Positions 1 to 12,068 of a stretch of DNA of 64,000 nt are shown here, piece after piece. The first letter of the stretch is position 1. Every line of letters begins with the position of its first letter. Both the position numbers and the translations under genes were made by a program. The stretch comes from Synaphobranchus kaupii (Eukaryota; Chordata; Actinopteri; Anguilliformes; Synaphobranchidae). The notes under the pieces were generated by a model. It worked only from the letters and a program-made list of their open reading frames with translations, did not search any database and was not told the origin of the DNA. The DNA lies in contig CM056395.1 in the NCBI GenBank assembly GCA_029718625.1, positions 24,290,899-24,354,898 of the forward strand, read 5' to 3'.

Positions 1-1880
1 TTTTAAATTCTCTCTGTATAGCTGATATTTATACAACTAACCTTAATGTCAGGGCCAATACCGAATACAAGTAATTTGCGTTGAAATTTATATTCTTGCA
101 CTCAAAAAAGACATCACATGCATGCAACTGTTTTCATGACATCCGGTGCTGAGCCGCCATGTTTGGTCTCCTCTTGGTTTAATATTGCATGAGGAGGTTG
201 GTGGGAGGCAGTGTGCCGACACTTTTCTTTTTTGACGTAGGTATTTGTCCATATGCCCATTCATTTCAGTAGCTGCAATGTATGTGGTATGTAAAACCCG
301 ATCAGAGCCATATTTATGTGTTAATAGAAGCCAGTTTTTATGGCATTTTTGACAGAGATCCTTCACTCAAGAACAGCAGCACATGCTATGCGATTTGATA
401 CCAAGAACACACCCTGGAAAGTGGTGTGGTTTGGAGTTCCTGGCACTTATTTTGACCTGCGATTGGACCTCTGTTTTGTGGCCAGCCAGAGCTCAGTTGT
501 GCCTGTAGTATCAGCTAAGCAGGGGCTTAATTCATGCAGTGCCGCATAGCTTAGGTAGGCTTGGCCTTTGCTTGGCTGGGTCAAGGCCTGTGCTGTTGTG
601 TGTATATATAGCCCAGATTTAAATTATGCAGTGATGCGGTGCAAGGATAGATGTTAGAGGCAGAGCTTTCATAGACTGATCGTCCAGTTCTAGTGTTGCA
701 GCAGGCAAGCCGAGCATAGGGCTGCAGGTTAACTATTTCCCTCTTTAGATTACTAGATATCTGTGGAAGCCCTACAGTAAAAATGGCGTATTATCTGTTG
801 CATAGTTATTTGTGACTTAGGCCTATTTCTTGTGTTAAAGTTAAGTAAACGCATGATTCATCAGAGCTTTGAATTAATTTCAGTCAAGCGACATTTAAAT
901 GATTCCACACAGTTTCAATGTCCTCTATGATTTAATCATGTTAAGGCAAATAGAGAAGTACAGTGTGCTGCGATGTTGAACAAATGCAAGCTGATACAAC
1001 AAAGGGTTAAAGAGACAAGGATCATTTTATCAGCGTATGAACATTTCTTTTTCCTTTTGAAAAAAAAGAAAAAGAATATCCTTATAGTAATGTTAATGCA
1101 TAATTTAAAAAAGTTCAGAAGAAAGGTAGTGTAGAGTTGTGGTACAGGTACTACTGCAGATTTGACCATTAAGTCATCCTCTTATATTTCAGGTGACGTG
1201 AACGTTAGAACAGAGTGAAAAAATCACCTAAAAGCACAGATTCCTCTGAAATGTTGAGTGGTAGGCTATATGTTACAGATTTCCCCAAGTCCCGTACTCC
1301 TTTACCGTAAAACACTTAAAACGAGGCAATGCAGAAATCTGAAGCCATTTTGAACATGCTGTCATTGCAGTTTGACTCTCCATACTGGCAGCCTCTGGCT
1401 CCCCGTCTCAGTTCCATTGTTTGAGAAGTACAGTAGATATTTGAGATAAAGCAGGGCCAGGTAACCTTACAGTGTTTGGTATGGTTTGTGTTGGGCCCTC
1501 CTGCCGAAAGAGAGCGAGACATCGAGGTACATCAGTACAGGTGTGCATCAGTACAGGTGTGCAGTAGCTACCGATGGCCGGAGAGTGAGAAACGGGGACT
1601 GCATTGTTTCTGGAGAGTCTGGCCAAGTTAACCTTCTGACACGCTTTTCCGGTGCTGTTGTTTGCGACGGCTCGTTCGCCAGTGGTGACGGGGAGGGGTG
1701 GGGCGGGGGGGCGGACAGGGGGGACACGGTAAACGCGATACCTTCTATGAAAATGTCCGACGACGAAAACCCAAGCCTGTCTTCCCGTTCCCGTACAGGC
1801 CGGATGTGCTTTGGACATAACGTGACGTAATGCGATCGTGCTTCCGCCTCCTTGGGTTGTGTTGGGTTCTGAGTGGACAG
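1..1880. other. Gene-free flank or gtf2e2 upstream intron
   Basis: I see no exon here on either strand. By inference it is part of the first gtf2e2 intron, downstream of the smim18 3' end. A short duplication (catcagtacaggtgtg twice) lies near 1527-1562, and GC content rises after 1600. Confidence 0.5.
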
Positions 1881-1884
1881 GCCT

Positions 1885-2016
1885 TTAGTTTTGGGGACTC
1901 AGGAGGCGGCGGGTTGAGGGGGTTGGGTGGGTTTTGGGGGGACTCAGGAGTCGGCGGGTTGGGGGGGTTTTGGGGGGACTCAGGAGGCGGCGGGTTGGGG
2001 GGGTTGGGGGGGTCAG
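1885..2016 (+). repeat. G-rich minisatellite next to the smim18 stop
   Basis: Three related units contain ggactcaggaggcggcgggt separated by runs of G. The array begins 8 bases past the smim18 stop, so it probably forms the start of the smim18 3'UTR (C-rich in the mRNA, G-rich on the opposite strand). Confidence 0.8.
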
Positions 2017-2023
2017 GGCGGAG

Positions 2024-2365
<342 letters not shown>

Positions 2366-2587
2366 TTAACACCAGAAGAGTTGCCTCTATGGCATATGGC
2401 AAAAATGTATTCATTACTTTTTGGTATGGATGCTGGAGTTTATGATGTTGTTCCATGCAAAGTATATCGGTCTAATAGCCCGTACCTTTCAGATATCGTG
2501 AGAACAATCCACCTTCAGCTTCGTAGATTCAGGAATGTCCTTTATTTTATTGCCCACTTGAGCTGTACCCTGGCAGAAGTGACCCTG

Positions 2588-2671
2588 GAGCGGGAAAAAC
2601 GAGTGAGAGCTCACTGTGGGCTCATATTAAAAGAGCGGGAAAAACGAGTGAGAGCTCACTGTGGGCTCATT
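2588..2671 (+). repeat. Two-copy direct repeat of about 40 bp
   Basis: The segment gagcgggaaaaacgagtgag followed by agctcactgtgggctcat occurs twice in tandem with a small spacer. It lies in the smim18 intron. Confidence 0.85.
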
Positions 2672-4599
2672 AAAAGCCACCATCATATGCGGCACCTCTC
2701 ATAACTCATAATGGTGGAAACGGTGATGGGACGAGGGGCAGAGACGTCCTTTTTCACAGCGGCAAACAAGGGCTGATCGACAGCAGCTTCAACCCCTCTT
2801 TAACGTGGCACCTTGAATTATTGCTCTGTTGTAAACACTGAAAGGGCTTGTATTTCAAATCCTGTCGATATCTTTTCACTTCCAGTTTCTGGTTGATTTC
2901 TAAACTCTCAGATGAAAGGACCTTTTAACCCGAGTATGCTTTTCCAGGTTTCACTGGGGACCTGTGTGTGTGCACGCATGCACGTGTGCACGTGTGTGTC
3001 TGCCCGTGTGCGTGTGTGCGTGTGTGCGTGTGCGCGCGTGGTGAGGTCTAGGTGCATTGTGTGGGGATTTGAGATGGACAGCTTGCTGTAAAAGCACAAA
3101 AGCGGAGGTCAGATTTCATCGTGTTTTTGTCGTAGCTGCCATATCCCTGTGCTGTGAGAGAACGCAGTGAAGAGCAGTGAACATGCATAATGAAACGTAC
3201 GCTTTTCTGTTGGCCCCGTCCAACGCTGGCTAAAGCGCTCTGGATCTTTCCTGACGCTGCATTGTTTGGCTAATTCCTGGAGGATAAATTAAATGAAGCA
3301 AGCTGAGGAAATCAGCACGGTGCCTAATGAATAAGTGCTTAGCAGTAGCATTATATTTATTTTCCCCAGCCCTGCAACGGGGCAGTGGTGCAATGCAATG
3401 TCCTGGATTGTGCCGGATACCGGTTAACATTTGCTAGTGTAAATTGTGTGGAGCTGTGCGCAGCAGTTGAAATGAATGATAAACGATCGTGGGGTTGAGG
3501 TTTCCGGCCGAGGGTTTGAACAGAGCAGCCCAGCGTTCACCGGCCCTCCGCACCACGGCTAACGGATATCCTTCGGCAGAAATTGAGTTAATGGAAGTGA
3601 GTGACGGCGTGAGATGGATCGGCTGCGCCCGGCCGTTCCGTCTCCCCGTCCGCCCCCCTCCTGTGAGGGTTTGGACGGGGCGTAGCGCCCCGCTGTCGCC
3701 GTGCGGTCTGTGCATCTCCCGAAAGATTCACGGGAGAGAGAGGCACGGAGCAAAAAAATCAAAAGCTGCTCGGTGACAGAATATTCTGGAGAAGCGGGTA
3801 AAGCGATCTGGAGGGCGCGGACGTTCAATTAAAGAAGAAAATAACGCGGATAATTATTGTAATAAGGCAGATAGTCCTACTGATAACAATCCGAGCCGTA
3901 ACCACAAGCGGTGGCACTAATTGCTGTTGGAAAAAAGAAGTCCGTCACCAGACTGGTAATTTGGAGCAGGAGAAGAAACAAATGCTCTGTAATCTGTTGC
4001 TGACAGCTGTGACTACAGGAGGAAGAGGAAGATGAGGGGGAGGAGGAAGAGTGGTAGTGGCGGGTGGGGGGGGGGGGTGTTGTTTAGTGTTTCAGACGGC
4101 TAGCTGAATCCTCCATGCCTTTCTGTGTTTGTGGGCCGTTCCGTACCCAGCTAAGGCCTGGTACAAATGAAACGACCAAAACACCCCCATCACCATCAGC
4201 AATACCTGCCCCCAGCCCCCAGCCACAGGGGGGTGGGGTATAGCAACACTGGGACAGATGGAGTCATTGTGTCCCCCCTGCCCCCGTAACACCACCGTCG
4301 CCGGGGGAGACCACTGCCTCCCTGCCGCTGAGGATCGATTCCTACACAGAGCAGCGCTGCCCTGTCACTCAAACCGAAGCAAACCAAACCGCCCTGTCCA
4401 TCTCCTCGCCAGCCTACTGCCACACCAGGGCTGGGCCTCCAATCGGAGGACTGATGCATCCCAGACTCGTCCCCCCCCCACCTCGTAACCAAGCCCTCCC
4501 CGGCCGTACAGTCCCAATTTCTGCTTTCTGTCTCAATTTTTAAACATGTGCTCTGAACTCTGAACCAGCAGCCGCCTCACGCCTACGAGCCTCACGCGC
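2672..4599. other. Non-coding, candidate regulatory stretches
   Basis: No exons are visible. The 3230-3345 and 3825-4015 segments are low in repeats and contain several TAATTA/TAATTG-type motifs; 3440-3830 is CpG-rich. Conservation cannot be tested here. Confidence 0.4.
2967..3042 (+). repeat. GT/GC microsatellite
   Basis: An impure (GT)n with GC and CATGCA interruptions. It is intronic, with no gene content seen. Confidence 0.8.
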
Positions 4600-4690
4600 T
4601 GCTCCCTATAAGACGCTCCTCACTGCTCACTGTGAGACGCTCCTCACTGCTCCCTATAAGACGCACCTCACTGCTCACTATAAGACGCAC
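4600..4690 (+). repeat. 24-bp tandem repeat, about 3.8 copies
   Basis: Units read tgctccctataagacgctcc then tcac, with small changes. The block lies about 100 bp from the CpG-rich smim18 promoter candidate. Confidence 0.85.
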
Positions 4691-4789
4691 GGCGCTTCTA
4701 GGCGCTCCAGGAGACAAGCCCAGCTCCAGTGCACATGAAGTACCGGAGTATGACATCAGCCCGTCCGCACTGGATAATAAATAAATAAA

Positions 4790-5330
4790 AGACGGGATCG
4801 GTTACCGCGGCAGACCGCCGAGCGCTAACTGCCATCTCTCAGGATAGCAGGCGAAGCCCGTCACGAGCGCACGCGACGTCCGTGCTCTCCGGTCCGCCGT
4901 GAAGGGAGCCGCCGCTGCACGCGTGTGCGTGTGCGTGTGCGTGTGTGTGAGAGCCGCGGAGGGAGAGCGTGGCGCGTGGACATACCTGAGCGTTTCCTCG
5001 GACAGGATGCAGCGGAAGGCTGGTCTCTCTTCTCTCCGCTGCTCGCTACGGCCCGGACAACACACGCAAGCTCGGGCTCCCCTCAAATGCTGCTCCTCTG
5101 CGATTGGCTGGCCTAGCGCACAAAGAGGCCCGTCCCCCTCCTGCCCAACCCCCCGATTTCTCCGTCTCTTACTCATTCCTCCCTCCCACGGACTGAATTA
5201 TTCATGAGGCTGAATGACGGGCCGTTTCCATTGGATGGATTCTGCTCTGGAGGGGAGGGGGCAGCTGCTCGTGTTGGTTTTCGGAGGCGACGTAATGGGC
5301 TTGCCGCGTGGAGGGGCACAGACTGGAGAA
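4790..5330 (-). promoter_or_regulatory. CpG-rich probable smim18 promoter and 5' non-coding exon
   Basis: This is one of the densest CpG clusters in the first 6 kb. On the - strand it holds CCAAT boxes (inverted at about 5102-5106 and 5229-5233) and a strong donor CAG|gtatgt with the exon edge at 4986. That donor would pair with the acceptor at 2325, giving a 2.66-kb intron in the smim18 5'UTR. The transcription start is inferred, and the region could also serve another transcript. A GT microsatellite (about 4923-4950) lies inside. Confidence 0.45.
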
Positions 5331-6678
5331 GTGGAGCATCCTCACAGCAGGGATGCTCTGTAAACTGGGTGTAGAGTCGGACTCCCAGCAGAACCGTTTA
5401 GAGCTGTCCTGATGCAGCCACCTTGTGCTCGGCCAGTAAATTGATCCCCGTGAAGCCTGAAGTCCGCAGTAGACTGAAGGCTGGTTTAGACGCCCAGCCG
5501 TGTCTGCACCCCCCCCACACACACACACACACACACACACACTGCTCGGGGGGCTCGTGCCACCAGCAGCATCATAAGCCACAGAGCGGTCTGATGGGAC
5601 TGTGCTTAGCCCCATCCCCGCCAACCCACTTCATCAGTCAAGCCGTCACAAGGCAAAAAAATTTTTTAATTACCACCCTCGCTCCACTGGTTCTAAACGC
5701 TGCTACCGCCACTACGCTTTTCAAAACCCATAAAGTCACGACGTGGTTCACTTGGCTGATCCTTAAGTGCAAGATGCACATTAAAGAGAGAGCTTTGTGA
5801 GTCTTAATACCCCCCTGCATCTGCCTTCCCGCTTCCACAGGGCCTCTTACTAACGAGGCCTAGCTTTTCTTCCAGCCAGTTGCCCTCGGCTCAATTGCTC
5901 ACGTGGATTAGCCGGCTCTGTTCGTTTTAACGCGAATTCCCTAAAATATACTGCCCTGCAAAGGTCTGGAGCAGAGGGAAGCGAGTTAGTTTATCTGTTG
6001 TGATTTACCCTTTATAGAAATGGAAATATAAAGGGAAGTAAATAACCGGGCTCCTAAATTAATTAAGAGCAGAGGTTGAGTACAGCTAGCCCCCTCTGAT
6101 AGCGTTCCACACCCAGAATCCCGTGCGTAGGTTTGGTGCATTTGAGTACATTCTCTGTAAGCTGTTCTCACAAATGGTTTGTGTTCCCAAACGCATGGTA
6201 AATAGACGGGGTTGTTGGCAGCACTGGCTGTTAATGGGCCGGGGCTGGAAACATTCAAAGGTGCTTCCACCCATATTCGCCCCGCAGTGAAAATCCAAAG
6301 GGCGCCAGACCCCTTTTACCGCCCTCCATTAGGAGAGGACTGACATTAGCCCGCTTCATACTTCATACTGTATTTCCCAGCCTGCTCCGTTCTGAGTTTT
6401 TACGGCCGCTCCGTAGCAATGGACTGATTACTAGCACGTCTACTTTGTGAGCTGATAAAAACTGGCCGGATTCTTTATGACTGAATGTGCTCTGAAACAC
6501 TCCACAAAGCCTTATGTGAACGTGAAAAAAACATCTCTGTTTGAAGTGCTCCATTTTCTTAGTTTCATCATGTCTGCCTTGATTATTTCAGTGTGCTGGT
6601 GTATTTGAACATGTTTGGCCATATAATAAACCTGTAATCGCTGCTGTTAACAGCTACCTTGTGTCTTCTTTACCACAG
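5331..6678. other. gtf2e2 upstream intron, distal part
   Basis: No coding exon is visible between the CpG-rich block and gtf2e2 exon A. A CA microsatellite lies at about 5516-5542. I specifically looked for the lysine/serine-rich gtf2e2 N-terminal exon and did not find it. Confidence 0.5.
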
Positions 6679-6770
6679 ACTCCAGCAATGGATCCTTTAA
6701 CCTGAAGGCCCTGTCGGGAAGCTCGGGGTATAAGTTTGGAGTCCTGGCAAAAATCGTGAACTACATGAAG
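6679..6770 (+). CDS. gtf2e2: gtf2e2 coding exon A (first in window)
   Basis: The acceptor is taccacag and the donor is ATGAAG|gtcagt. The exon enters with the last two bases of a codon and leaves in phase 0. It encodes [20 protein letters not shown], then [10 protein letters not shown], which starts the first winged-helix domain. Human TFIIE beta has nearly the same sequence after its serine/lysine-rich N terminus. Confidence 0.95.
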
Positions 6771-9700
6771 GTCAGTGGCTCTCTGTGCGCTGGACACAAT
6801 TGTTTGGTCTGCATCACGTCATCCCAGGGAATTGTGAAATAGCCTGGAATTGACGGCTTCATCGTTGTAGTCAGATGCAGCATTTATTTGTTTTTAAAGT
6901 AATTTAAGTTTTACAGCATCATTAATCAATTTTAATTTTGAAAAGTTAAGCGCTGTTATACAGCTAATTGCAGTGTCATGTCAAAATAAACAGTGAAATT
7001 GGAAGAAAATTAACTTGATGAAACGCATTAATGATAGTAAATGACAGTAAATATTAGCAGATTATACGGTATTACACACGATGTGCATTGTGTACAGACA
7101 TTATGTTTATTCTGCCTTCTCCTCGTTGTTTGTCTGTGATGTTCTCTGAGCAAACATGTTGTTGACCGGCATGTGGCAGTTCTGACATGACCGTCTGTTT
7201 GTCACATTAGTCTCTGAGTCACAGCCATCTGCATAATGTGACTGCGCTGGCTGTCCGGTCCTGTTTCATCATGCATCTTCCCATCTCAAAGAGCATTTTG
7301 GTTTCTTTATTACAGTATAGTGCGGGAATACAGTGGGTAAAAAAAATATAAATAAATAAATAAAAAGATGCATTTGTTGAATATTCTGTATGTTTGTGGA
7401 ATGATTTAGAATTTACAACGGATTCTCCTGGACTCTGACAGGAGCTAGCCGAAGCTTTTTTTACATAAACAGCTGAGAGTAAAGATGATGGAGTCTGAGG
7501 GCCCAGACTCCATCAGTGCACTTTACACATGACTAACCATTCAAGTTGTTTTAATTTTATTTTGTGAAGCATTCTCAATTCTTGCACATTTTTGTTTACT
7601 TGAAGAAGCAGTTGCTGGTATTATTTTTCATTTACAAAATGTGTGTGTGAATGTGCGTTTGTGTATCTGTACGTGTGCGTGCACTTGTGTGTATACGTGT
7701 GTGTGTGCATGTAAATGTGTGCGCGCGCGCGCGCCTGTGTGTGTGTATGTGGTCTGTGGGTGTATTTGGGGATATTTGCAGTAAAAATTGTAAGATGAGC
7801 ACATGACGCGTTTTGTACGCAGTGTTAATGTCCCTCTGTGTGATGTGTGGTGTGTGGTCTGGGGGGTGGTATTGGGGATATGTGTAGTAAAGATTGTAAG
7901 GTGAGTATATTAAGTGCTTTGTATCCAGAGCGTTAATGTCCCTCTGTGTGTGATTCCCTGAGCAGACCCGACACCAGCGTGGAGACACTTACCACCTGAC
8001 CCTGGAGGAGATCCTGGACGAGACCAAGCTGCTCGACATCGGCCTCAAGCAGAAACATTGGCTAATGAACGAGGTACGGTGGCCCCTTTGGGCCAAACCT
8101 GGCCTCACGGTACATTTAGGGTTTACTGTCAGGCCCTAAGTGCTTATTGTGGACCCCAGGTTACCTCTCTGTGGGAAACACAGGCTTCAGAACTGGGCGG
8201 AGGGAATAGAGCTGAGCTTAACCTCTGCCATCGTTAAATTCTTCTAAAAGCAAACTTCTGGGAGTCATTAAGTCCACGCTTCCACTTTAACTGATTTGAA
8301 TGAAAAGCCAAACTACTTTAAATTAAAGGTAAAGGGCTTTGAAATACGGGTCTGTCCTGTTGCCAGAATTGAGACGAGTTTGTGTAATTGCTTGCATATC
8401 ATTTTTCTTTTTCTTTTTTCTTTTTTTAATTATTTAATCAGACAAAACATAATACATATCATAATAACATTACATTCAAAACATACCATATACACTTGTT
8501 CTCACACACAAAAAAGAGATAACATAAAATATTAATAACACTAATATAACAATCAAAAGTAAAATATAAATAATAATATAGAAATGGAAAACTTAAACAG
8601 GGAAGGGGGCGGGGGTTCGAACAGGAAGTCACAGATTACCAATTCATCCATCTATACATACATACACATATACATCATATACCCACGCATCTACATATAC
8701 ATACATACACCTACTCAGATACATATCTATACATATTGTATACGTGCCCCTTTATTCATTTCCCTCCGTCTTTTCGCTGTCAACAATTCATGTTCTAATA
8801 TCTATTGCCCTTAGTAGTTTATTCCATGTCTCATTAAACTGATCTTCCATATTCCGTTGTCTTGCTTGCATATAATTTTTCATCAGTATTTTTTCCACTT
8901 CACATTCATCAAATGAATGTCTTTGTGTGAGACACTGCTGCAGAGTCCTCATCTGTATGTGGACCCCACTGCATTTCCCCTTATCAGCTGTTCTGTTCTC
9001 ATGCTGATAGTTCTGCTGCTGCATCACCCAGTGACTGGCTTTGTTAAGATCGTATAATATCCTGCATGAAATGCAATGCCATAAGATTTAATGCTTCATT
9101 GCATTTCTACATTGTTACTCAAATCTATGATCATTGTAATACCTTGTTTACATTTTCTATTCAACGAGTTGCCACAATGCGCAAGATGTTGGTGCATGGT
9201 GGCAGTATTGCTTTTAGTTGTGTATTACGCATTATGTCCACAAGGGGGAGGCAAGTTCCATTAGAACTGTTCTGCATGTCGAGACAAAGCAATCGGAAGT
9301 CCACCAGTATATTAGCGCCGTCTTATGAAGACTTTTTGTGTGCGATTAGGGATATTTTAGACATTTAGAGATACATACACTAAAACTGAAATGATTTCAA
9401 CATCATACGTGTAAATTTAATTGAACTGATGGACACAGCGCACTTCATTTAAATTGAGTGGAAGTTTTATTGCTCAAACTCCAACTCCCAGCCTGCTTCT
9501 CGTGGTGTTCCGGTCCCCTCACTTCCTGTTTATGACACACCTAGGCCTTGGCCAGCAACCCCAAGATTGAGGTCCGTGACGGGAAGTACGCCTTTAAGCC
9601 CAAGTACCACCTGAAGGACAAGAAGGCCCTACTGAGGCTGCTGGACAAACACGACCAGCTGGGCCTGGGGGGAGTGCTGCTAGACGATGTGGAGGAGGGC

Positions 9701-11969
9701 CTGCCCAACGCACAGAAGGCCATTAAGGTGAGAGGGAGGGAGAGAGCGCCCCCTGCTGTACGGACATAATCATTACGGTGATGTGGCCTAACTCGTCAGG
9801 CACGTGTGGTACTGTGTGCTTGACCTGGATAACTGCCCTGCCACTGAGTAAAAACCCAGAACCCTCCCAAACCTTGAACATGGACTGAAGTAAAAAGAGC
9901 TGTTCCCGGTTTTACTCAGTGCAGTTATCCAGCTAAGTAATCCTGCTTCGTGGTATACCCCCCCAGTTTGGCAATGATGTGTCAGAATTCCACGCCACTT
10001 GTATCACTGACAGCCGCAGTAGCACACCCTGGATTTGAACCTGCAGGCTTTCGAAAACAGGGCAGCTGTCTTAACAGCCTCTGGGAGGTGTTGGGCGGGG
10101 GTTTTTTTGACGTTTTGGCGCATTTTCACCAACAGGCTTTAGGCGACCAGATCATTTTTGTGACCAGGCCAGACAAGAGGAAGATTCTTTTCTACAACGA
10201 CAAGCACTGTCAGTTTATGGTGGATGAAGGTGAGTCGACAGGCAGGTGGAGGAGGAGCCAATGGGGAAGTGCTTGAAGAGTTAAATCTGGGTGTTTAATG
10301 CTGTGGAGATGTGATCATGCTGCATAACCAATAGGGAGGGTTTTGGTGTCTGCACGGCTGTTCCTCTGCCACAGAGGGAGGGAGAGAGTGAGCGAAGGAA
10401 AGGGGGAGAGGGAGGGGGGGGGGGGGGACAGAGCCTGTACAGGTGGTAGAGAAAGTCTCTCTCTCTTTTTCTCTCTCTCTCACAGCCAATACATTTACAG
10501 TAGTGTTCAAAAAAATAGCAGTACAACATCAGTAACCTGATGAACCACTGTTATTAGTAGTAGTGATATTTCTGCATGGCAAATAATTTACTTGTAGATG
10601 TAGTAGTGTAATAGAAAAACAACAGACCCAACTGTCATGACATGCACGCTGCTTGTTCTGAGTAATTGACTCATTCATTGAAAGGGGCGTGTTCAAAATA
10701 GTTTAATTAGAGAATTAATTAATTCTGTGAAAAAGAACAGGTCAAACAGGTATTCCACAGGTAAACAGGTGATGCCATCATGATTATATATAAAAGGATA
10801 TCAAAAGACTCCTCATATCTTATTTCCAGGTACTCTTAGAAGCAATACTATAACCTCTCTGCATTTGAATGGATCTCTATGGGAATTGGGGGGTGGGACT
10901 AGATTAAGCTGTAAATTACACAGCAATAGTATGGAACCCATGGTTGGCTAAATGGCTGTAAGTCAACAAGGGTCTGAGGTATCAAACAAGCCTTAAACCA
11001 TCACTCTGCTGCCAGAAATACAGTAGATATGGATGGATAACTTGAAGGGTTTCTTCTCCTGACTTATTTTTCCATAGAGTTCAATAGGAAAATTTGTCAG
11101 GAGAAACAACCCTTCAAGTGATCCATACATATCTACTGCATATCTGGCAGCAGAGTGATGGTTTGAGGCTCGTTTGATACCTCAGACACTTGATGACTTA
11201 CAGCCATTTAGCCAACCATGGGTTCCATACTATTCCCGTGTAATTTACAGCTTAATCTAGTCCCACCCCCCAATTCCCATAGAGATCCATTCAAATGCAG
11301 AGAGGTTATAGTATTGCTTCTAAGAGTACCTGGAAATAAGATATCAGGAGTCTTTTGATATCCTTTTATACAGAATCATGATGGCATCACCTGTTTACCT
11401 GTGGAATACCTGTTTGACCTGTTTTTTTTCACAGAATGAATTAATTATCTAATTAAACTCCACACTGTTATTATTTTGAACACGCTCCTTTCAATGAATG
11501 AGTCAATTACTCAGAACAAGCAGCGTGCATGTCATGACAGTTGGGTCTGTTGTTTTTCTATTACACTACTACATCTACAAGTACATTATTTGCCATGCAG
11601 AAATATCACTACTACTAATAACAGTGGTTCATCAGGTTACTGATGTTGTACTGCTATTTTTTTGAACACCACTGTACATCTTTTTTTTGTCACTAAACTC
11701 TTAATTAGCCTCAGTGCTGTCAGTTAAGGAGAATGACTGAATGGAGGGATGGGGGGATGGTTTGGGTGGTGACTGGCGACTGTCCTTCACCCCTCAGAGT
11801 TCCAGAAGCTGTGGCGTAGCATTCCAGTGGATTCCATGGATGAGGAGAAGATTGAAGACTACCTGAAGAGACAGGGCATCTCCTCCATGCAGGAGACGGG
11901 ACCAAAGAAAATGGTTTGTTACTGAGAGAGAGGAGTGTGTGTGTGTGTGTGTGTTCCCCTCCCTTCCCC

Positions 11970-12008
<39 letters not shown>

Positions 12009-12036
12009 ATGTGTATCGGTGTATATATGTGCGTGC

Positions 12037-12068
<32 letters not shown>

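Noticed and set aside
8788..9027. 79-codon - strand open frame in a gtf2e2 intron
   Set aside because: Not recognised and antisense to gtf2e2; looks like a degraded repeat.
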